Both the position numbers and the translations under genes were made by a program. This document shows, piece by piece, positions 57,151-64,000 of a stretch of DNA of 64,000 nt. This DNA is from Apium graveolens (Eukaryota > Streptophyta > Magnoliopsida > Apiales > Apiaceae). Location of the stretch: the NCBI RefSeq assembly GCF_009905375.1, contig NC_133649.1, positions 227,189,275-227,253,274 on the forward strand, given 5' to 3'. Under the pieces are notes generated by a model, which saw only the letters and a program-made list of their open reading frames with translations, ran no database searches and was not told the origin of the DNA. Positions within the stretch are counted from its first letter, which is position 1, and the number at the start of each line of letters is the position of its first letter.

Positions 57151-57240
57151 GCTCAGTGGACGTCCATGAAAGTGTAAGTGGCTCAGTGGGAGTCCATCAA
57201 TGCGTAAGTGGCTGAGTGGCAGTCCATCATAGGTCCTAAT
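57151..57240 (+). repeat. 30-bp tandem repeat, three units
   Basis: Units start at 57151, 57181 and 57211 (gctcagtggacgtccatgaa, gctcagtgggagtccatcaa, gctgagtggcagtccatcat). The younger Athila-type element inserted into the equivalent repeat of the other Tekay LTR. Confidence 0.92.
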
Positions 57241-58406
57241 GCGGCCAGGGTGATGACCAGAGGGGAATTCGTCCATCTACTAGTAGAAAAAGTTATTTAT
57301 TGGTATCTTTGCCTGATCAGCAAGATATCAGGTTTATGCCAAGGTTTTCTTCTTTCCAAATTCGTTGGATATTATAACTCTATTTATATTTTTCATAACA
57401 GAGGTTTCCAAGGAAAGTATGAGATATATATAGGTGTATATATATCGGGACTTAATGAAGTATCTCGTAACTTCATTATTTATAATGATATTTCAAAGAT
57501 TGAATCTATTCAAGTCTTTTCTTGTAGTCTCATCTATGTGATGAACTTTTGAAACTGATGATACCTTGAACGGTGGTAGTTCAAGTAGTATCCGGAAAAG
57601 ATATAAGTATATTGGAGTATCTTGTAACTTCATCTTTTCAACTTATATCTGGTTAATGATTATCTAATGCATGACAAAGATTTTCACAAAAACGTTGAGA
57701 CAAGGTTAGATATATGATATCACCTTGCAACGATATTTTTTATACAGTTATAAACTGGAACTCTGTGTATATTATGCATGGAAGAGGACTTCCAAGATTT
57801 TGAAAAGTATATATACATATATACTGAATATTTTGCGACTTGGTCGTGATAAAATATCAAACTTGGTTCATTTTTTTACTTGACCAAGACTTTCATGAGT
57901 ACTATGAGAATGATCATATATTGTTAATCATTATACATATTATTTCGGTGAGCTTGTTGCTCACCCTTGCTTTCTTCTTTCATCACACAACAACAGATAG
58001 ACAAGATGAACAGGATCAAGCTCTCAATTCGCGAGTGGATAGGAAACGTTCCACAGTTTCCTGTAGGCGTTGATGTCGTTGTAGCTGAGGTAGGGTCTAC
58101 CAATAGGCTAGGCTTTCAACTTTTGATGTACCAGACTTATGTATATTTATGAATTATAATAATGGCAAAGAATATGTAAATTTATTCAGAAACCCTTTTG
58201 AGGTGTAATGACTTATAATTGAGGAATAAAATGACTTGTGTTATTGTTTGGTATTCATCTCTGAGACTATAACTTGTGGTGTGTGTTTATATTGTGGGGT
58301 CATAGTACGCAGTAGTTGGTTGATTATTAAGATTAAGTATTATTAAGGGAAATGGAACTCGTGACAACCCGGATCCCCGACCCCGGATTTGGGGGTGTTA
58401 CAGAAA

Positions 58407-58418
58407 TGGTATCAGAGC
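58407..58418 (+). other. Primer binding site, initiator tRNA-Met type
   Basis: The sequence tggtatcagagc lies five bases after the 5' LTR. Confidence 0.9.
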
Positions 58419-58589
58419 TAAGCGTTATAAACCTCAAAGATGATGCGACGTTAAAATAATAAGTTCACTAAGATAATAAGGACTCTTGCCAAGTTCATAG
58501 TCGGACTACCTAACGTAGTACTGACAGTTAAAACCCTTATGGGAACCCTTATAAATATCGTGATAGAAGCGTAGTTCGTTATCGTATAT

Positions 58590-58850
58590 GGTAGCGGGAC
58601 TCCGAACCCTGAGGTTGAGGAGCAACAGCGCGATGATGTTTTATTACTTATTGGAGATCATATTGTGGATCCGATAGAGCGTCCTAACGCATGACCGGAT
58701 GATGCTCATATTGAGGATGTAGCGGTTGAGGATGTTGTCCTAGAAGGGATTGTTGCTGAGGAGGATCCCATGGGGGATCCTGAAAAGAATGAATAAAGGA
58801 CCACTGAGGAATTGATAACCATGGTTAGGGAAACTACCAGAAGTAGGATT
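58590..58850 (+). pseudogene. Tekay gag N-terminal remnant
   Basis: Translation gives an acidic stretch (PNPEVEEQQRDDVLLLIGDH, then VAVEDVVLEGIVAEEDP) with two stops. Its position after the primer site and its acidic nature suggest the gag N-terminus, but it shows no domain I can name. Confidence 0.5.
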
Positions 58851-59479
58851 GGTCGGTCACTATCGGAAGTTCGTTCAAGTTTGTAAAGATAGTAGCCCCT
58901 TTAACGCGGCTTACTCATAAGACTGAGAAGTTTGAATGGACAGAGAAATGTGAGAACAGCTTTCAAGAACTGAAGCAAAGGTTGGTGACGGCTCCTATGT
59001 TGGCATTGCCGGATGGAAAAGGAGATTTTGTGATTTGTAGTGACGCTTCACATAAGGAATTAGGGTGCTTCTTATACAACATAACAATGTAATCGCGTAC
59101 GCGTCAAGACAATTAAGGGAATATAAAATTCGATATCCCCACCCATGAGCTTGGGCTCGTGGCAATATTTTTGCCCTAAAGATTTGAGGCACTACTTGTA
59201 TGGAGAGAAGTGCGATATTTACACAAGCCATAAGTGCTCTAGTGTATTTTCACGCAGAAAGAGCTCAACATGCGCCATATGAGGTGGTTAGAGCTAATCA
59301 AGGATTACGATTATGAGATTCTTTATCATCCAGGGAAAGCCAAAATGGTGGCTAATGCCCTTAGTATAAAGGAGAGACTCAAGATGAAAATGTCTTTGGG
59401 AGAGTTGATAAGAGATTTTGAGAAAAAAAATGGAAATAGAAGTGAAGGTAACCAGAGCTGGTACCGAAACGCTGTTTGA
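58851..59479 (+). pseudogene. Tekay RT end and RNase H remnant
   Basis: Translated pieces: KIVAPLTRLTHKTEKFEWTE, LKQRLVTAPMLALPDGKGDF and CSDASHKELG (start of RNase H), then after breaks FTQKELNMRHMRWLELIKDY and YHPGKAKMVANALSIKERLK. These are Del/Tekay chromovirus signatures. The RT catalytic part is missing, because this block follows the gag N-terminal remnant directly. Confidence 0.88.
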
Positions 59480-59859
59480 GATTGCAATACAGCCCAAATT
59501 ATCGAAAAATATCATATTGTGCCAAGAAAAAGTGATGAATAAAGGCAGAGAGTCAATGATTGGAGAAGAGATTAATACCAAGAAAGATGATAAGGGAATA
59601 ACGAGGTATATCTACAGAATTTGGGTTCCAAACGTTTAAGAGCGTAAGGACTGGATCTTAGATGAAATCCATAGCTCGAGGAATAAGATTTAGGGCAAAC
59701 CCCGAATGTGATAGTCAGGGAGGTTCCCATTAAGAAAGAAGGAGCCCATAACATAATGAAGTGGAAAACAAGGATTTTAATGTATAAGATAACCCCAAGT
59801 ATGGGAGAAGGATGAAACATTTCATACTAAGGAAACAGAAAGTCGAGTAAGGAAAGGAG

Positions 59860-60340
59860 ACCCGAGACGGTACTCCTATACGGCAATTTATGGACCTGTC
59901 TGAAAAGAACTTAGACTATTATCCCCAACCACCACCCTGAGGAGACAGTGCGGTGGGAAATTCTTTCAGGACCTTTAAGTCGCTAAGCTCTCAGAGTTCC
60001 AAGGAACAAGCAAACCCAGTAGAGGCGATAGCCTGGCTAAAGGAAATATAGGAATCATTTGAGATTCTAAATGATGGACGAATCACAAAAGACTATTTTT
60101 GTCACTTACCCTCCTAAGAGAGAGGCCACCCGCTGGTGAAAGACCAAGAAAGGCACAGAGCCAGAGGTTATAATAAACTGATTAAAGTTCAGTCAATTGT
60201 TTCGGGAAAGTACTTCCCAAGGTTATGGAAATAGTGTAGAAGCTTTAGAGCCGAAACAAAGGCAGACGAGTATGATAAATTATGAATCTAAGATTGTAAA
60301 AGTTGTCAAGATTTGTTCTGAGGACTAGAATCCCAGAACG
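59860..60340 (+). pseudogene. Tekay gag capsid remnant, out of order
   Basis: Broken frames give KEQANPVEAIAWLKE, SFEILND, YPPKREATRW and LKFSQLFRESTSQG, recognisable as Ty3 capsid. It lies downstream of RNase H sequence instead of upstream, so the element is rearranged. The opposite-strand copy at 53640-54090 keeps the same neighbours at least on its 3' side. Confidence 0.8.
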
Positions 60341-63060
60341 ACGTGATATTTGAAGTCAATGATTAGTGGGTTCGTGAAATGATTGCAAGAGAGAGGTAGA
60401 TAAAAAGAAACTGAAGTAGAAAGGAATATAAAGGCAATAGAGTTGGAGGAATGATAAGGGAGTTAGATATGAGGAAACCCTAAAGACTCGTAGCAATAGA
60501 AATAGAAAAGTATGTAATCGTCAGGATGAGAGTGATTCACCATGAGTTAAAGCTGATGGATGAAGGCATGAAAGATACAAATATTTTATCCCCTTTAAGT
60601 TGGGAGGATTCGAGGAAACCTTGAGATAGTCCGAAGGATAAACAAGGAGATATGGATAGACTGAGGAGGCAAGAAAGTAAGAAATTAGGAAAATTGGATG
60701 AAGGAAGTGACCTTCAAGAAAGTGAAGTGTAAGACCGGGGGCATGATACCCAGAAAGGGAGACGCCAGGTATGAAAGATATCCCAACATTGAGATGACTG
60801 TTGAGATAAACAACAAAAGTAAATAAGGATTTATTAAGAAGAAGTTCATGTTGAACACGACCAATATCTTCTAGAACATCCCTGTTATCATTACTAAATC
60901 AGATAAGAAAAGCGGATAACCGTTGTTATCTTTTGGAGGCCATATTGGTTGACCTCATTTTGAATAAGGATGCTATTGTGAAATTTGCTATAGACTATCG
61001 AGATGGGAATGATTAAATAAGATAATCTATCAAGGATATATGACTTGATTTATCCATGGAAGGATGCATGTACCTTTTTAAAGGTGGAATTAGTGATAGA
61101 ACCTCGGTAACTTAAAATGAATCCTAGGGGAATGCATAAAGGTTGGCATTTCACCCTTAATAGGGATAGTATGAGTTTTGACAGTATGAATTGGAAAGTA
61201 TTAAGGTAACAACAATCTTTAAGGATTAATGGAGAAATTTTTGAAAAGTATATAGACAATGGTTCTAGTATTAGTAAATGGTATTTTGATATGCCCTGTA
61301 TCTAGGGAATACATGAGGAACAATTCAAGGATAACCTTAGAGGTCTTACAAGGAGAAAGGTAATATTCAAAGTTCTCAAGAATAGAAATTTTGATAAAGG
61401 AAATATGACGTAATTATAATAATGTTAGGTGGGGCACGTGTTGAACCATAACAAAGTATAGATCGACCCAATGAGGGTCGAGATTGGTGAAAACAAGAAG
61501 GACCCAAGATAAGAGACGTCCTAAGTATGATCGAGAGTCAGTCGTGGCAATGTTCACATCTAAAGACTAAGGCAATGACTTATGGAAAAAAATGGTGATT
61601 TTTTTCTTCTCACCAGGACTTAAGAAAAACATTTTCACATAAGCAGTGATTGAAATGAGGTAGAAAATTTATTTGGAGGTGGTTAAAAAATGACATTGAT
61701 TGTAAGGAAATTTTACTATCAGGAAAGGTCAAAGAGGTGGCCGACACTTTAAGTGTAAGAGGACAATTATAAGCACACGTGCCAGAGGAATAGAGTGATG
61801 ATGGTTAAATTCGTGAAGGTTGTATTATGGTTTGAAAGATTGACATTTCTTCTGATGATTGTATGATACTCAACCGTAATAGTAGTTTGGTAAAGATTTA
61901 ATTCATGTTAGCACTGTGAGCGGGCTATCTATTTTAGAAGGTCCTATCTTGAGATAAGCCAGGACCATGTTACGAGAGGACTAAATGAACCTTTGAGCTT
62001 CATGTCTCCTAATAAAGACATATGATTAATAATGGTATTAACCTGCTATCGTTGCTTTCATTGAAACTCTTGTCAAATTTTATCTGCTTCATGTCATATG
62101 TGCGTCAAGTTCAGGAGTGTTCTTCATGAATCATGAGCGGTGATCATGTTACCTCCTTAGAAGAATTCGATACGACAGGTATGGACTCCGTATGGTTAGC
62201 TATTAAGATTCCAAGGAAAACGAATGACTACCGTAGGTCTGTGGTGGACTATAGTAATGCATCAACGATTCTTTGAATAATGAGCCGATTACAACTGCGA
62301 GAGTTGTATGGTAATGGATGTTGAGATTAAGTACCCCTAATCGGGTCGTGGTGATGGATAAGTTATCATTGATAGACTAATTAAGTCGATTATCTACCTA
62401 TTGAATATTTATTTCTTCTTATCAATATAGAGTCGTATTACTATACGAGAAGGGTTGCGGTGCAAGCATAAAATTCTAGTAACGAGGAGGTCTAGAATGA
62501 AATCCCAGATTCGATTTTCGCTGTCGAGGGAGTTTTAACGGTGATTGTTTATAAGCTCGAGCAAGAGCATGGGTTCATAGAACGATGGATGGAATAGTAA
62601 TTATTCATGCATGTGAATTGCGATGCTATAATACTTGATGTTGAGATATATACATATATATGTTTTGTTCTCTTGTGACAAACCTCTATAGTTCAGAGGT
62701 AGATTCGAAGCCAGATCTTTTGTGGCAGTATTTTTTTTTATATATACAATTCTCTTCGATTCGTTCTTTTCTTTTCATTTTGTATAAGCTGAGAAGAACA
62801 ACCCTTCTAGAAGGGGAGGTATTGCCGAATGACTATCTATCTGTGTGATAGAAGCCTAGTAGGATACCACATGTTGTTTAAGTGCTTGTCAAGTACTAAA
62901 GGCTGGCCACCTTCTGTACTAACTCTGCAATAGAACAAGTGTTCATGATCATAGTGATCTCTCAATAAATTCTTTTACTTCTACACGAAGGACCAAGCTT
63001 TCAAAGATGGAGGCAGCTAGAGATGAAGTGGTACCAAGTATGGTGGTATTCGGAATGGAA
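60341..63060 (+). other. Tekay internal sequence of unknown content
   Basis: Purine-rich sequence with many stops and no recognised domain. Short pieces around 62840-63010 (gaagcctagtaggataccac) may be decayed integrase core. It is shared with the minus copy at 50901-53639. Confidence 0.55.
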
Positions 63061-63960
63061 ATGCATTCGTGATACTAAGGTTGACGCATTTATTTAAAGG
63101 TTATAAAACTCTAGCGAGTAAAGGTATTTCTAGAATAGTATTCTGTACGGAAGATAGTAACGCTTATGAACCAAAAAAAGAAGGAGTATTGAGAAGTAAA
63201 AGCTATAATGCTAGAAGCTATGATGAGAGTTTGTACAATAGACTTGAAAGAATTTGGAATGATCACTTAACGCGGATTGAGTTTTCTTACGACAATAGAT
63301 CATATGTCATTATCGAGATGTCGCTTTATGAGATCCTTGTGGGAAGACAATGTCGATCTCCCTTATGTTAGGATGAAGTTGCAGAGCGCAAGATGCTCGG
63401 ACCAGCAGTGGTCCAAAGGACCGGGGATATAATAGATCTAATCAGAAGACGGCTGGTAGTAGCCCAAGATGGACATGAGAAGTATGTTGAATTGACACGA
63501 AAGGACAAGGAATAGGAAGTAGGGGACCTAGTGCTGTTATAGGTATTCCCTTTGAAAAGATGGATGTGGTTCGGAAAGAAAGGAAAGCTAAGCCCACGAA
63601 GTGTTGGACCCTTGGAGATATAAAGACGTATTAGGAAGTTAGCATATGAGCTAGCCCTACCCCCGAACCGTAGCAAGTTCATAACGTATTCCACGTATCA
63701 ATGTTAAGGAAGTGTAATTCAGATGCCAGACAAATATGGGCATATGAGCGCATAGACATGCAACCAGACGTAACCTATATGGAACAACCAGGAAGGGTTA
63801 TAGATTGAAAAGGAATAAGTGCTTAGGAGAAGGGTTATCAAACTAGTCAGAGTTTGATGGTAGAACCACAATGTAGGAAAATTTACTTGAGAGTTAGAAA
63901 GTGCAATGCTAAGAGAGCATCCCTATTCATTTTCTATCCGATTCCGGGACGGAATCCTTT
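63061..63960 (+). pseudogene. Tekay integrase C-terminal remnant
   Basis: ORF 63069-63371 ends with NRLERIWNDHLTRIEFSYDN and MSLYEILVGRQCRSPLC. After a stop, translation continues DEVAERKMLGPAVVQRTGDI, GKKGKLSPRSVGPLEI, RKLAYELALPPNRSK and, near the end, MQPDVTYMEQPGRVID. This is the end of a Tekay integrase and its C-terminal region, with at least six stops. Confidence 0.85.
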
Positions 63961-64000
63961 TAAGGAGGGGAGACTGTAATAACCCCAATTTTTGGAATTT
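63961..64000 (+). other. Polypurine tract and first bases of the 3' LTR
   Basis: The sequence taaggaggggagac (63961-63974) is followed by tgtaataacccc, identical to the start of the LTR at 54369. The LTR continues beyond the window. Confidence 0.9.

Larger units (their letters stand above)
54369..58402 (+). repeat. 5' LTR of the plus-strand Tekay element
   Basis: 4,034 bp from tgtaataacccc to gggtgttaca. It contains a (TA)n run (about 56456-56476), the 56-bp repeats (56529-56640) and 30-bp repeats (57151-57240). It matches the LTR at 34800-49998 in inverse orientation. Short ORFs such as 57967-58152 are simply shared LTR sequence. Confidence 0.9.
54369..64000 (+). mobile_element. Tekay-type Ty3 chromovirus derivative, runs off the window
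   Basis: A 5' LTR of about 4.0 kb, a Met-type primer site, a 5.6-kb scrambled and stop-filled interior, the polypurine tract, and the first 26 bases of the 3' LTR at the window end. The long LTR and the RNase H and integrase sequences fit the Del/Tekay lineage. It is inserted in the interior of a same-family element in the opposite orientation. The expected 5-bp duplication would be ctcgg (54364-54368); the other copy is outside the window. Confidence 0.88.

Noticed and set aside
57967..58152. Small protein gene in the Tekay LTR (also 35197-34997)
   Set aside because: Both LTR copies encode a similar peptide because the LTRs are homologous; nothing shows coding selection, and the ends differ.

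Overview
This is a gene-poor, transposon-packed stretch of a flowering-plant nuclear genome. Nested LTR retrotransposons of both superfamilies, a CACTA-type DNA transposon, a Stowaway-like MITE and fragments of plant genes (protein phosphatase 5, a ClpB/Hsp100 chaperone and an IAA-amino-acid hydrolase) point to a eudicot. The repeat families remind me of Apiaceae, but that placement is an inference. I see no intact host gene, no tRNA or rRNA gene and no CRISPR array.

Layout. (1) Positions 1-254 look like an LTR fragment. (2) About 258-20411 is bounded by inverted CACTA-type subterminal regions. Inside it are a chimeric Copia LTR (668-1215), a degraded Sirevirus-like Copia on the minus strand (1350-14007) with a long extra ORF after pol, a plus-strand Copia pol fragment (14008-15400), the 3' part of a minus-strand Tnt1/Tork-like Copia (15401-16570), and about 3.5 kb of CACTA interior carrying two exons of a captured PP5 gene. 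(3) 20412-21508 and 32912-34590 form one host-side stretch split by an Athila-type Ty3 element. It carries minus-strand fragments of ClpB and of an ILR1-like hydrolase, plus a MITE. (4) 21509-32911 is an old, stop-riddled plus-strand Athila-type element. (5) 34591-49998 is a Tekay-type (Ty3 chromovirus) leader remnant and its roughly 3.9-kb LTR on the minus strand. A younger, almost intact minus-strand Athila-type element (36023-47297, perfect 5-bp duplication GCCAC) sits inside that LTR. (6) 49999-54368 is minus-strand Tekay interior. A second Tekay of the same family (plus strand, 54369 to beyond the window end) is inserted in it.

The two Athila-type elements share one plan: LTR, tRNA-Asp-like primer site, gag-pol in one frame, a conserved post-pol block, a GC-rich repeat cluster, an extra ORF, an internal polypurine-like tract, the true polypurine tract, LTR. 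In the younger copy all three nonsense codons fit a C-to-T change at a CAA or CAG codon.

The most unusual signals are: a short motif (core ATCCGTCG) found about 30 times through the Sirevirus-like element, in its LTRs, spacers and coding parts, on both strands and in different reading frames; a paired GC-rich motif in an otherwise AT-rich genome, at the same two places in both Athila-type elements and varying in copy number; an internal second copy of the Athila polypurine tract; gene-fragment capture at three sites; and a Tekay derivative whose gag/RNase H/integrase order is scrambled, with two same-family copies head to head as a large inverted repeat.
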